The notes: generated by a model from the letters alone, not told the origin. A stretch of DNA of 64,000 nt from Limanda limanda (GCF_963576545.1 NC_083649.1:4685406-4749405); one strand, 5' to 3'; shown: positions 42,501 through 56,400, counted from the first letter of the stretch. A program made the numbers and translations.

Positions 42501-44013
42501 AGGGGCCATAGCTTTTCACTCCTGGACGTTGGAATCACAGGTTTGAGAATCACATCAAGATCACAGCGAACGACACTGATTCAGAACATACGTAGCTATA
42601 GATTTGTGTATTATCCTGTAAATTAATATTTCTTGATTTGATAATGTTCCTTATAGAAATCTGATTTTCTGAGATGAGTCAGAAACACGGAAGAGATTTA
42701 CAAACTGAAACCATTCACTGATATCTGGATATTTATAGACGCAGGTAAAACCACATTAAGGGAAAAGGATTTTAGTGTCAGTTTCAGTTGCTTTTTTTAG
42801 AAAAGATGAAAAGGAGATAGATCCTGTTTGGCATCGAAGATCCTTTTTTTTTTACTATCCATCCTCCACGTGTTGGATTTCAGTTCATCGCTGGGAAACT
42901 ACGGAAACTTTCAGTCAAATCTTATCGCACTTTTGTTTGTTTATTTGTTTAAAAGAGGCGATTAAATCCAGATTTAATCAAACAGGCTACTTTTCATCGG
43001 CAGTAGTTGTTATACAAATCACAAAAACTAGTGTGTATAAAAACACAGCACAAGCACAGACACACAAACAAAGGCACAACAACACAACTGACCCATAGAA
43101 ACAATTTACATACACAACATTGAGATTAGACAAATTACGACATGTTTGAGTGTTTTATAGAATTAGAGTTAAAAGTACTTTTCAATGTGGTATTTCACTG
43201 TCCCCTCCGACAGTAGATCTGTTAGACGATGGTTTTATAAATTCAGCGAGTGGAAGGGCAAGATTCTAAAGTTTGATCATGTTTTTCCCGATTTCAAAAC
43301 CTGTCTCCATTTAAAATGTCACAGTCATGATGACAAGCATTTGAATTATGATCCAATCTTTCAAGTCGCCAACTTCTACAAACCGTTGCATTAACCTTTG
43401 TCTACTTCATGAAAGCTCTTCATTGGAAAAGTAAAACCTCCTACGCACACATGAATCAACACGTGTCATATTTCCAGTTTATAATTACAACAAGCAGCCG
43501 GTTTGCATGTCAACATTGAACTGGAACTTGGAGGTCCAAGGTAAAGATGTCTCTAGCACACACACACACACACACACAGACACACACAGACACACACTGC
43601 ACACGTCAAATAAACTATTTGTCTGGAGTTTATCTGAAAAACCTCGAGCACCTGATGGATGATGAGCTTCGCGTCGGTTACCGTTGGCAACGCACACAAA
43701 TAAACTGACATGAGCTGAGAGGAAACCCAACGTGTGTGTGTTCAGCATATAACTGGAGATATAAGGAATGTAAGGAGATAAAGATACAAAGATACAAAAA
43801 TACAAAGATAAAAAGATAGACAAATATAAAGATATAAAGATAAAAAGCTGAATTCAAGCCCCAGCTCCTGTGTGAGAGAGCGTGAAACCACTACTTTGTG
43901 TGTGTGTGCAGTTGTGTACTTACAACTTGGCAGGGAGAGATGTGTCGGGGGGGACTTGCGGACGCCACCACGCAGCTGACCAGCAGCGGGACGAGCAGCT
44001 GGAGGACGAGCAT
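39588..44013 (-). CDS. lrrc32: LRRC32/GARP, leucine-rich-repeat latent TGF-beta docking receptor, 652 aa
   Basis: Two coding exons are seen: 43924-44013 (start codon, 30 codons, donor CAAGTT|GTAAGT) and 39588-41456 (acceptor TTGTTCCCAG, stop TAA at 39588-39590). Phase is 0. Human LRRC32 is 662 aa and also has one large LRR exon. Residues 1-19 form a signal peptide (MLVLQLLVPLLVSCVVASA). Cys28 and Cys37 fit an LRRNT cap. About 20 LRRs of the form LxxLDLSxNxL follow, then an LRRCT cap (NPLSCCSNRDFL). A transmembrane helix lies near residues 616-638, with a basic 14-residue tail. Mammalian GARP sits on regulatory T cells and other cells and carries latent TGF-beta through two cysteines. The equivalents here are Cys212 (SITCITDF) and Cys330 (ISNNCMGSF). 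The start exon follows a likely acceptor (TGTGCCGCAG before CACCATG), so a non-coding exon should lie upstream; its place is unknown. A donor-like CAG|GTGAGA reading minus at 47006 is only a weak candidate. Confidence 0.93.
42374..42397. repeat. poly(G) homopolymer, longest in the window
   Basis: About 23 G in a row, flanked by CCTC and CCTC. Confidence 0.9.
43557..43596. repeat. (CA)n microsatellite
   Basis: CA run interrupted by two CAGACA variants, in the lrrc32 intron. Confidence 0.9.
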
Positions 44014-44017
44014 GGTG

Positions 44018-45373
44018 CTGCGGCACAGGGAGAGGCAGACACACATGAGGGCAGGAAGCAGGCGGAGAGGAGATGTGATACGAGCATGGGAGGCAGGGGG
44101 AAGTAAACGACCTATGAGCGAGCGGTTTCTGCTCCAAAAGGGGCTTTCACTGTTGTGAATGAAGTGCTTTATTATTAGAACTGGTTTGACTGAGAAAAAG
44201 GATGACAAGGCAAATTAATTAGGTTTATTTTTGTGTCTTCAGACTCATTTTTGGCAACGTGGGAGTGATGTCACAGTGATGGTGGTAAGTACCCATGTGG
44301 GGTGAGTGGCACGTGGAAAAACAAAACAGGTACTGTACACCAGCGATTAACAGGTAGTGAGATGGAAAATATAAAAACCCAGAAACAGGTTTTTAAACTA
44401 GAAACTCTAGAATAAGTCACAAGCTGTTTATTTCGGGGTTTCATGTGTGATGTTTATCAGCATCAAGAGTCACATGTTGGAGCCGGTTTTTCTATTCGAC
44501 ATTAATCACACTGAGCTCATGTGAAGTTTCTGGGTAAATTCCAACATCAGATATTTACTGCGGCCGAGAAGCATCTGGATTTATCAGCAATTAACAAATA
44601 AATATAAAGGAAGTTTAAAACAAACATTTGTTCAACGAGCACTTTGAAAATCTGCCACTTTACTTGTTAGTACTCGGCTGTTAGAACCAAATCAGGATAA
44701 AACATTGATTCTACTTGGTTTTTACACAAAGCTAATCACATACGCTACTTTAGAACTTTTACAAAATGATAAAACGTAATTGTTCAGCAGTAAAATGAAA
44801 GAAAACGGTTGAGAGGAGAATATGGTTCTTTTGAAGGTTTAGTGCAGATTAATAGTTTACGTTTTAAAACTTATAAAGACAAATATAAAGTGACGTTTCT
44901 TCTCTTCTGTCAGGTTGATTTAAAACCCTGAGAACCAAAAAATGCATAAAAATCCATCCATAGAAAAGATTTCATCCTTTTTTCTTGATCGTGACACCTG
45001 AGATTTATTTTCCACCTTGAACAACACGAATATGAATCAATATTTACAATCTAACAGTGAAAAAAAAGCTTCCCTACAGAATTTGTACTTAGACTTTCAT
45101 TACTCTTAGTACATTTTGCGAATGTAAACACCAGAAACCTTTTTTCTAAACTTTTCATTCAAGTATTTAGATGCTTTACTTTCATAAAAGAAGAAATGAC
45201 ACAATGTAAACATGCAGAGATAAGAACTGAAATCTGTTCGTACTTCACATGTTTCAGGTTTAAATACTAAATCTTCTCTACTGCTACACAAGCTGCAGTT
45301 TGAAAGCAGGATTTTTTCCTTCAAATAAAGAAACTCAGTACTTTGTCCACCACTGCACTTTGTAAGCATGTGT

Positions 45374-45415
<42 letters not shown>

Positions 45416-48400
45416 CATGTCAGGACTCATTATAAAGCTGAACATTTACCTCACTCTCAGCTGATGACAAACTCTGCACAACCTCCTGAGCATCCTGATT
45501 TCACATCCTCACACACACTCTCACACAGACTCACACACACAGACACACACACACTCAGATACACACTCAGACACACACACTCAGAGATCGATAGCAGGAG
45601 AAGCTCAGTCCAGCAGCTCACCCTTCCCTCCTCATCGCTCTGTCCAGCCATCACATCCTGTGAGAATATCCTGCATCGCTCGGCCTCCTCCCCACTCCCA
45701 CTGCTCTCTGGGAAATGCCTTATAAGGGGATTGGGAAGTCCAGTCCCCCACCCACCCAACCCCCCCCATATCCTTCCTTCGTCCCTTCTCCCAATATCCC
45801 ACTGCACAAATTCAAAATATCCCTTTTTCTAATCCTGAAAAATACTTTGGATGCTCTCACACGCACTTCTCCGTCAGGAATTCTGAGTATTTTAATACAT
45901 TTGACCTCAAAACTCAAAGTTCAAACTTACTCCATGTTTTGTTTTTTTATGCATGGGAAGCAGATATAAATACATATTTTGGAAATTAGCCTTTTATGGG
46001 TGTCTTTGTTGAAATACAGATTTGGTTTTGATGCTGATCATCTCCACCGGGGGAGAGCAGCACGTCAGAGAGCAGACATGTGGGTGTGTGGTGAAACGCT
46101 CTGGTTCACCAGACTGTAAACAAACATGTAATTATAATGAGTAAAACCCGTTAACATGTTCAGACACTTAGTTTAGAAATGACTGCAACTGTCTGAGTGA
46201 CACAAGTGCTCTTGAGCAAGGAAACTGAACCTGTGACTGATTCAGGCCGGAAATAACCATTTCAAGCAAAGAAAATAATCTTTTTTTAGATTATTTTAGT
46301 AGCATCACGATCTACAGACTATATCGTTTTTAACCAGAAATTGGTAAAAGTTCTGTTAACAAGTCGTATTCAACTATTTAAACTATATAAATTCTTACCT
46401 TACTCACGATTTTATTATATTTTCAAGCAGCTTCACAATAATAAAGAAATGTGTTTGCAATCAGTCATCACACAGCTGGATCCGTGCTTGAGAATATTAT
46501 ATCACACTGTTGTTTCATCAAAGTGTCAGCTGCCGTTCATGTGATCTGTTAAATTAATCTGTAAATTAAATCATATATAAGTAACCTTTTAATAATTATA
46601 TTAATTACAATTATTAGTGTATAAGCAGCATTTTACTGCTGTACCAAGTTATTTCCTCTACATTCCAATGAAGAAAACATGTTTTCCATGGTTGAAAGCC
46701 AGTTAATAAGAAAACTTTGACTGTTTCTAAAAGACAAAAGAGTAAAACTTCTGTGGATGAAAGTCTGATCCGTCTCCATGACAACAGGGAAGATTTCATC
46801 CAGTGATGAAGACTGTGGGAACTTTTTAAAATCTCCTGAAAATTAAGTTAGTGGGTGTTCTGAGGCGACGAGTACAGGAGACACATGTACCTAAAATTGT
46901 ACTCGAGTACAGTATTGGAGTAAATGTACTTAGTTACTTTCCACCACATACTGAAGATATTAAATGTTGTAAATGATGAAATAAGTGAAGAAAAATCAGT
47001 CTCACCTGTTCTCCGTCTGCAGCGTCTGGTTCTTCAGCAGGTTGGTTTCACATTCACCATCATTTCAAGTTATGATTTATTAATGGTGTCAACCACACAA
47101 AACCACACACACACCCATACACAACCCCACACCCACACCCACATGATGCTTCCTTCCCAAGGGATTTGTCCCTTTTGTTGTTCATCTTCCCCGGGATTTC
47201 CCAAGTTTTTTTGTTTCAGTTTCTCTGCAACTCAGCTTCATCAATGAGCTCATGTTTACTTTATTATTTTTCACATTTTCATTTCCTTGAGGGAAACAGA
47301 TCAGTGGAACATTTACATATGAAATAAATCAGAAATTCAATAGAAATTCACTGAGATGACGTTGATACGCATGACTGATGTCTACAGATCAACTCTGCCT
47401 CCTGCTGGTCACACACAGACAGTACAGCCAACAATCTACAATCATCAGAGCTACAATTATTAACAGAAAAGTACAACATATAATGGCTCCAGCTTCTTAA
47501 CATTATTTTATCAATTTGAAGTTATTCTTAATGTTGATTTAAATCTCAAATATTTCTTGAACCACTGAGGAATCATTAAAGTTAATATATAAAAATCAAA
47601 CCAACGTCTCCGACCTTTAAGTGACAGCTCACAAATGTGTAGTTTCGGGCCTGTGTCATGTTTGTCACAAGTTCATTTTTGAGACTTGACAGTTTCATTT
47701 TAATAACTGTGAGTCAAATGTTAAAGGTCAAAACATTTACTTGAATCCTTTTTATTGGAGACGATTTGTGAATTTCATGTTCTCTGGATAAAAAAGATAA
47801 TATGACTGTGAAAATGTTACTTCTTCTCTCCTCTAAGTGATGATAACTAGCAAAGGAAACAAAATCACAGCTGAAATAAAGTTCTTATCATGGATAGAAT
47901 AATACAAATCAGCACAAACACAAGAGATAATTGGCCAGGAATAGGTTTTATATAAAATTTGAACAGTGGATACAGAGGCGATATGTGTATAAAAAAATAC
48001 ATACAATAAAAGTAAAATAAATGAATCTTATCTTTTCTATTTTGAGCAGATGTTCAAGTTAGCTGATGAAATGTAAAAGGCACTAAATGTACAACATTCC
48101 AGTTTTAAGGACGTTAAACAGGCCAAGGTCACTCGGAGATGAACGAAAAACAAAAACAAAAATCACAGGGCATTTGTTGTCTTTGATACGCAAGACATAG
48201 TGCAGGTTTTACAACAAAACATACCAAACAACTCTCAAATAACACACAACTATTTACCATCGAAAGACACTAAGTACGCACTTTAAGACTCGTCGGGAGC
48301 GGAGTGAACGTGGCAGCGTGTGAATTCACTCCCAGTCCCCGAAACGCTGCGTGAGCTCGGTCCGGTTGGAAATTGTTCATAATTTATAGTTTACATCACA

Positions 48401-48983
48401 ATTTCTAACGACAGCACTGGAACACGGCAACAAGTCAGGGAACAGGAGCAAAGTGACCAGCAGTAAAAGGTTCGTCGGTATCATACAGGTTTGTTTTCTG
48501 TCTCGCGTTTTGGTGAATACGTTGAAATACATGCTAGCTAGTAAAGTAACAGACAGAAGCTAACACGAGACGTTACAGAAGGGACACGTCTGGAAGGCGA
48601 CACAGCGCCGAGCGGCGAAGAACCGGTCAGAACAAAATGAATCGAGATTTTCTTCAGTCAGACAGTTTGGTTATGGAAATATGGAGTGTTTAAATATGAG
48701 TGTTTAAATATGAGTGTTTAACAGCGACACAGAGAACTTAGTGAATAGAAATAACAACTGACTACATTTTAAGACACAAGTGTAACGATGGAAAATATAT
48801 ATTTACAAAAAAATATTTCCCACATTTGAAAAGCACAATGTGGCTCTTACTCGATATTTGGTCCTAACATTCATATTCGTACGCATCATTCCTGACTTTT
48901 TTACTTTTAAAAAAACGTTTTTGTTATGTAAACATCTTTACGTAACTGTGAGCAAATATTAAGGCATCTGAAGTGTTTACAAA
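44018..48983. other. interval upstream of lrrc32 coding start
   Basis: It should contain the non-coding first exon and promoter of lrrc32, which I cannot place. A donor-like site on the minus strand at 47006 is the only candidate I noted. It holds a CAA array (45374-45415), CA-rich stretches (45508-45585, 47094-47142) and hAT-like tails ending CACCACTG near 45354. No other gene is recognised. Confidence 0.45.
45374..45415. repeat. (CAA)n microsatellite
   Basis: About 14 uninterrupted trinucleotide units. Confidence 0.95.
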
Positions 48984-49224
48984 CCCTTTGATACACAACG
49001 TGGGTCAATAGTGACCCGACGCACTTTGTATTTCCGAAATCTTGACGTAAATTAATTTAGTAATTTAGCATTTTCAGGTATTACTTACTACTTGTTTTGA
49101 TCATCAATAATCATTTATTTATTTTTCCGTTCTTACTTGATGGGCAAACACTCAGCTATGCATGAAATAACATTTTTGACCCACGTTGTGCGTTAGGAGT
49201 TTGCACAGCTTGTGTATCAAAGGG
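48984..49224. mobile_element. piggyBac-like MITE
   Basis: It starts CCCTTTGATACACAACGTGG and ends TTGTGTATCAAAGGG, giving a perfect 15-bp terminal inverted repeat. The motif CACAACGTGGGTCAA is repeated in inversion further inside. TTAA follows the right end directly, as in piggyBac insertions; the left flank is CAAA, so one target copy has mutated. Length is 241 bp, non-coding. Confidence 0.75.
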
Positions 49225-52200
49225 TTAATTCTCAGTATTTATCAGAAACTATAACTTAGCAACATATTAAGGCGTATTTTACATGATGCTATTAGTAAAC
49301 AAGATTAAAGCATTGAGTTAACGTTAAGAAATGATAAATAGGGGGACCTAGCATGCTTGCTCATTTCAGCTTCAACTTAATTCATTCACCCCAAAACAAA
49401 TCACAGCACTTCCGTGAATCTCAGCTATTATTGCTAACGTATCATGCTAACATGCTAAATGCTAGCATGATATGAAAAGAAACTAAATTTTACAACTGTT
49501 GCGAGTTAAGGAGAATCTCTGCAGCAGCTGAAAACCTTGATTTCGCAAACCTCCGAACTTCTCTCCCTGCATCGAACTTCAGGGTGGGGCCAGTACGCCG
49601 TGACATCACTAGTGGGTGTGGTTACAGGTGTGATATTTGTAGCCACACCCAAATACACCCTCAAGTTTCACAAGTTGTCACAATATCAAGTTAAGCGATA
49701 TTCCGCCTTAAGCCCTAAACTCAGTCCTAACCTTGTAGTCCGATAAACCTGTCTAGCCAATATTAGCTTATTTTGTTGCGTTACAGTTCTGAATGAATTT
49801 TTAGTGTTATAACTGGATTTTGTTTTAACGCCACAGACAGCGATACATTTGTGAGTGTTTAAAATGATGCGACTTAAACGCGGCATCAACGCTAGCATGT
49901 TAGCATCATCGCTGAAGAATATTAGGCCCCATTTTTGCAGCACGATAGCGTTAGCACATGAACTACAAAATGTCAAGTTTCTCTCTTCCTTTTTATCTAC
50001 ATATCACAATAATTGTATTATTTGTGCAGTCAAATTTTTTTTTTTTGCATTGTGTTAATTGATTTTCATTCCTCGAGGAGAACAAAGCTCTGTTCTATCC
50101 ACTGATTGTGTTTTAGCTTCACAGCAAACATGGCTACAGTCCTAGATCAAGGCAGCAAGACTCACTCTGCCACTTCAGAGCTGTTCTATCAGGAATCTTC
50201 ACTTATTATCCAAGCAATGGGTCATTTGGTTTTAATGCGACACGTGAGTTTGGTGTTTTTCTCTACAAACAGTCGACTGAAGAAGTCTGATTCGTCATTT
50301 TGAGCCGACAGGTTCAACCCTCTCTCTGCAGGCGCTGAATACGTTGAAGCGCCCGCTGACACATAATTAAGACTTAGAAGAAAAAAGGGAAAATACATCA
50401 AGCATGCCACCAACTCTCTAGACCTCTACAGCAAACAACTTTCCTTCCCTGGAAAGACATCCACAGCCACACCACACTGGAATGAGTTACAGTAAACGGC
50501 ACTATATCTTACACGAGCAAGAAATATATACAAGGACTGGTCAGCGAGGACGTGTTACTGCATTCGGGAATCACAAGCTGAAGCTGAAGGCATTTGGACT
50601 GGTCACGACACAACAAACATCTTGTTCATATGCAAACGAAACCGTTTAAACGAAAAGAGAAATAACAACATGACATTTTGGCAAAAAAAAAAGAAAATCT
50701 AATTTGGAATGCATTGTAAAGCTCAAGCATCTCAGGAGAACTTACCTAATATAACTGTCGGATATTTGGCCCATTAGTGTTAAAAAATAAAATAAAAAAG
50801 AGCTTAACATGACATGAAGATGAAGAAAGAAATACGCATATTCCCATAATAATGATTGTTCTGTTAGTAAGTTGCATGCAAACAGTGTATTTAGCGTTTG
50901 TTCTGTCCAACAAATAAGAGCTCCCATGTTTTCATAGGAGACGTTTCACCTCAGTTGAACATTTCTTTTCATCGTGCATCTTTTGGAAATTGCTCAAGAT
51001 TTAAAAGATAATTCGCCACAAGCAGCAATTATCTTTTATTCAAAAATTACACCTATAACCATGCAGATAATTAATGTTTTTTTTACCAATTAAGACAAAT
51101 ACTGAGCAGACAGAAAGTCGTTTGAAGCAGAAACGTGTTCAACTGAAGTGAAAATCGAAAAGGAGGCAGTGTTTTTTGTTTTATTAATAAAAAAGGTACC
51201 TTAACAACATGCCGGAAGTTTACAGGAGCATTCACAGCAACACAGCGTTATTAGAGCTGCATGCAAGGTTACTGAAGGGCAATGGAAGTCTAACTTTGCC
51301 CCAACAAAACAAACTCACTATGGAACTGTGGAGATGAAGTGAGCTGTGGTTCCAGTTCACTGTTGCACCAGCTGGGGGACGAGCAGAGATCGGGACATTT
51401 TCTGTCTCACGGAAGAGGTTTGTTTCTTATGACGTGTTTTACATGTCGACTGATTATCTGTCGGCTGATTCAAATAACTTAATGAGTCTTTCAGAGACAT
51501 TTGCTGATATGAAAGGTTCTTATCTTACAGAATAAACAATACAGGAAAGAATACAGTTTATAACTAAACTGGAAAATATCCTCTCGGTCATGAGGGTTTG
51601 ATAATTGTTACCAAATGTTTTTACTTCCTAATTTACAAAATCTAAATCGGCCTGGCTCTAAATAAAACTGTATTTAGTCCCAAACTGACTTTTTGTTTTA
51701 AATAAAAATGGCCTATATTCCTCAAAAGATTTGTTTTCTCACATCGAATGAGCTCCGTCTTTACTGTTAATGATGTGTTTGCAGTTTATGACCAAAGCCG
51801 CGTGTGGTACAGGCCTCAGCCGACTGGTGGATGATGAAGTGGTGCTGGTCATGTGACCAATGCGTCCTGAAGCTACTTCACATGTGACAGGATTCATTGT
51901 TTGTAGTGGTTTTCTCTCCCATTTCATTTAAATGCAGCCCTGAAATAAAATCTGTCCGTTTCTGCCAAAATAATTTAACAAGCATTGATTTAGTAAAGAA
52001 ATACTAAGAGTCCAGAAAAAACTAATCCGGGCAAAGGATTCTTTTTTTTAACTTAAATTCGAACAAGCAAACACTTGATCCTCTTTGGAACTTTGTGATG
52101 TCCCCGGAAAAATAACGTTTGTCTTAAACTTGAACAATTTCAGAGTCAGAGGAATGTTTTTGGCCGTAGACAATAAATTAAAACGTCTTTCAGCTGAAGG

Positions 52201-52877
52201 CGTTTAGCATGGAAGTGAACTGCCAGCAGCCCAGAGACTGACTGATGGACAGTTATGCAAACACACCTACAAGAAGTTATTTCTGTAAAACAGGCCGTGT
52301 GAGCTTCTGAAGCTGAGGGGGGAGTTTCACATCGGTTGATATTCTAGTTCAATTAATGAAATGTTATAAAAAAGGATAATATGCACAAATATATATAAAA
52401 GAAATGTTGATATTCTCAATTGGATGTACTTCTTCGGTCACGTGACTTCAGCTGTGACACTTAAAGGCTCAGACTCGTGTTCGGCTGGTGCAACAGTTTC
52501 CAGAACCTTCTGACTTTAACAAATCATCTCGACACGTGTGGAATGATATTTAGATTTTCACGTTGATCCCTGTGTCGGAGAGCAACCTCCAGGCGGATGT
52601 GATGGAGTGATGGAGTGATGTAGTGTTGTGGTGTCCACGAGGACGCCTCATGCTGTTCATGTCTTCACGATAAAGCTCGTGGAGACTTTGTGTTATCACG
52701 TAACAGCGTCATGCTTTCAGAGGATGAGAGATACAAATAAAAGGAAACTGCACCGGTTATGTCCCTGTTGAAATAATCCCACCCTTCCCGAGAGCAGCTG
52801 ATAGAGAGGTCTGATACTTTACTGTGATTTTCATCTGTTTTTTTCATTTTTGTCTTATTTTGGTCCCCTGTTCCTCT
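49225..52877 (-). other. probable long 3' UTR / downstream region of the mpzl1-like gene
   Basis: AT-rich sequence with no coding exons recognised. Mammalian MPZL1 has a long 3' UTR, so part of this is probably transcribed. Minus-strand AATAAA candidates are at 51180-51185 and 51035-51040. The end is not determined. Confidence 0.35.
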
Positions 52878-53377
52878 TCAGTTTTTACGAATGTCAGCAT
52901 AGACGACCGGCTCCATCTTATGGAACGAGTTTTTGCTGTTCGAGTGATCCAGCTGGGCGTATATCACCGGGCCCTGGAACACAGCGAGAGCAGAGGGGAG
53001 GAGAAAGAAAGTCAGCGACTGTCACAAGTAAATGTAGATGATTCAGAACAGACTGAGGAACCTTTAAACTGTATATGAAAAAGACATTTAGCTGCTACTC
53101 TTGTAAATTATACATATCTGAAGCCCATAATTAAGAATGTAGTAGTTATAACAGTTGTATTTTTATGAAAGCTTTTCTATTTATTGACTCTAAAATGCAG
53201 CGACAAAAACCCTTCTCATGTCCACAGGTGCTTGTGTGAAGTGAATTTAAACCGTACCTTGAGTTTGTTTATTGATTAGTTGATCTTCAGAACATTAATA
53301 ATTGACTATTTTGATGATTGGTTGTACCTCTTCTTTGTAAAGCTGCTATTACTCCACATGTACATATTTTTCAGGTG

Positions 53378-53408
<31 letters not shown>

Positions 53409-56400
53409 CGTCCTGATCTCAGCATCATTAGGTCAGTCTGGGCGACACTGAGATAAACTGAATCCAGAGAAGAAGAAGAATCTGTATTGAGGAGAGCTGA
53501 TGCTGTTTTAGGCAAAGTTTGGAATATTGATATAATCTATGTTTTACTGTTTACAGCATTCTGTAAGAACTGTATTAATAAATACCTTATATATTTTACT
53601 ATTTCTTATTTAAAATGTTTGTTTTTCTGATTTGTTTCCCTCCTGTTCTTATTCCTGGTACTTGATATCATTGTACTGTTTTTGTCTCGTTGTATTTTTA
53701 CCATTTCATGCAGCTTCTTCTTTTCAGACGAAGCACCTTGTAATTCTTCTTTAGAAATGTGCAATATATAAACCTAATGACATAATTAAAAGTTTTTATG
53801 ATTTATCTAAACCAATTACTGTCCTCTTATCAGTGGATATCATAGTAGGAGTATGTTTCAGGTGTGTTTGGATAAATCAGAGCTTCACAACTACAACATA
53901 TCCCAGTAAGACTGAGGCAGCCGGTGGGTTTCTTGTCCCCTGCTCCTACCTGTAGTGGACCCAGGGGAATGGTACTCTTGGAGCCCTCCAGGCCCGACTC
54001 CACCTTCTTTCGTGGCTGCGGCGCCTGAGAGCTCATGCTTTCCAAGGACGTGCATCTAGTTTAGGTTTACGATTTGCCGTCATTGGTGCACAGTCAACAC
54101 GAGTAATGGGACACAAGACAAAAATAAAAGAAAGCAAAAAACAATGAGAGATGAGCACATGAGACACAGGATGCAAACAGAGAGTGCAGTGCAGCTCCCA
54201 GGAGTTTGACAGAGATAATGAAAGCAGTGACAGACACTAGAGGAGCACAGATGAGTTCAGGTGACTGATGCTGATGCACATGGCAAATTATAAAATGTAG
54301 CTGGTGTAAATTCTCATATGGAGGCAAAGGGAAGCAGGTTTAGATCTGCAGGAGAAAGTGAGTAAACTCTTTGGATTTGTCTGTATTTGTGTATTTAGAA
54401 TTAATTTAAAATATGAGGAAACACAAACTTAGAATCATATTAACTAACCCTAACCCTATTATTAATTAATTAACACTGTCCATACTGACAATCACAGACA
54501 GTGGACGACATGACAGCTCCCAAACGTCAACTTAAGTCTAAAAAAACATCACACTGATGATAAAAAGTGATCTCAAAGAGTTTAGACATTCATTAGTCCA
54601 TAGTTGTAACTGTATTAAGAAAAGTGCAAGATAAATAAGGCTTATTAATATATGATGTGAGAGCAGCTCTACCGTCCACTCAAATGATCCAGCCCATGAA
54701 TGGATCAGATGTATTAGGACCAGCTCATCAGTGCACCTCTAGCAAAGACACATTGCAATTCTATGTACAGTAACAGAAAGGGTCCAACACAACCTCAGCT
54801 ACATGAACACAAAAACGTCCCGAGGCAATTTGTGTTCTGTCATTTCAAAGTTGAGGGAAAAATCCTCAATACTTTTCTGATGACACAACAGGTTTCATCC
54901 AGACAAAGAAAGACACTGGTGAGGGTTATTTTGACACAGACACATGAGGAAGATTAAACTTGTTAGAAGTGAAAGATGGTGAGTGGTGGTTAGACGACAT
55001 GCTGGTGAGACGGGTTAGCCAAGTTAACACACTGCAATGGAGGAAAGTGACTGGCACCGGAGCAAACAGCGACCCCTAGTGGCGGCGGTGTCTTCAGCCC
55101 CACAGGCTCAAACCATTCAACAGCCAATCAGGAGCCGGCTTCTCCCTCGATAGCGTTTATCGTGTTAATGGGTCAATACGTGATCACCGAAGACGAACAG
55201 AGAGGCGTGGTCAAACTATTCTAAGCATACGCAGCGAAAACTAAAGCACCTTATTTGGTCTTTAACGAAGAATGTTAAGAATTAGTAAAAAAAAAACGTC
55301 AGCTCATCCAAACAGCCCAGAATGCACGGCGTTTAGTCCAAACACAGGAGAGTGAACCCTGCACCCATGCACAAAGAGTTAGAGGATTAAATCTCTGAGG
55401 ACATAAGGTTAAAAGTAAAGACACAAGAAACCTGTGCAGTCATTAGGTGAGTCTGTGGAAACTACTTTACTTTTCAAATGCAGCCAGTTTCTCGTTGGGT
55501 TAACGAGACAACACTCGACACTCACCCTTCGTAGTCGTGGCGGTTGTGAAGAACCCTCATGGTGATGCAGGCAGACACAGCGATGAGGACGAGCAGAGCT
55601 AGAGCTCCACACACTATTCCAATGATCATGTGAGTGTTGCTCTGAGCGGAAGACTCTGGAAACACAAAGAAAACAGAGAGGGGATCTCGGATTAATACAA
55701 ATACTGTATAGACGAGCAATAACTTCAAGTATGATGCAGCCTCCTCCTCAACTCCTCCTTCTCCTCCTCCAAATTATAACCTTCAGCTGGGAGTGTCACA
55801 GATACCTGGGAGCCCGCGAGTAAACAAAAGGTCTGTGTGTTTCGCTAAGCATACCGAGAGCGTTCTTTGTGAGAGGAGAAAGGAAAAGTCGTGGTCAAAA
55901 ATCTTTTCTATAAAAATACATAATGTGTTTTCATGTTGGTGCTCTGCGGCTTTTCAGATGATCTCAAACGGTTCATGGAAAACAAAGTCCCACCTGCAGA
56001 GGGAGAAGCTGCAGCCGAGGAGATAACAAGCCATCACACGCAGTCGTGGGCTTTGTCTAAACGAAAACACACGACAGGAATGTTTCTGTGCGACGGCTCG
56101 GAGTGGGCACTCCTTTTATATGTTTGTATAGAGCAGATCTCACGGTGCCGGCGGAGCGAGGGGCCGACACGTTCAACTCGTCATCGACACAGCGGCGAGG
56201 ATTAACTGTTAATGACCAGAAACCCTGAGACACACGTGGCAACTATAAAGTTCACAACAGCTAGCATCTGTTCTGCAGGTTTCAACAAGGTCAACTTAAA
56301 GATCGCGATAAATTAAATTTAACGACAGATATGAAGGATTGTTCTGGCTCCTGCCGATATCTGAGAAAGAACACGCATGCTGCCTAAATATTTCTGGTAG

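Larger units (their letters stand above)
41457..43923. other. lrrc32: lrrc32 intron between signal-peptide exon and LRR exon
   Basis: Read on the minus strand it runs from GTAAGT at 43923 to the acceptor TTGTTCCCAG at 41457. It contains a poly(G) run at about 42374-42397 and a CA array at 43557-43596. I see no mobile element with clear ends. Confidence 0.7.

Noticed and set aside
46983..47060. Donor-like site with coding-like codons (NLLKNQTLQTEN) on the minus strand
   Set aside because: The frame is closed a few codons upstream and no acceptor or partner exon was found. It remains only a weak candidate for the lrrc32 leader exon.
49537..50303. Short + frames between lrrc32 and the mpzl1-like gene
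   Set aside because: All under 70 codons without domains; no splice or promoter signals support a gene.
54440..54460. Telomere-like TAACCCTAACCC
   Set aside because: Only about two units in AT-rich intronic DNA; too short to mean an interstitial telomere.
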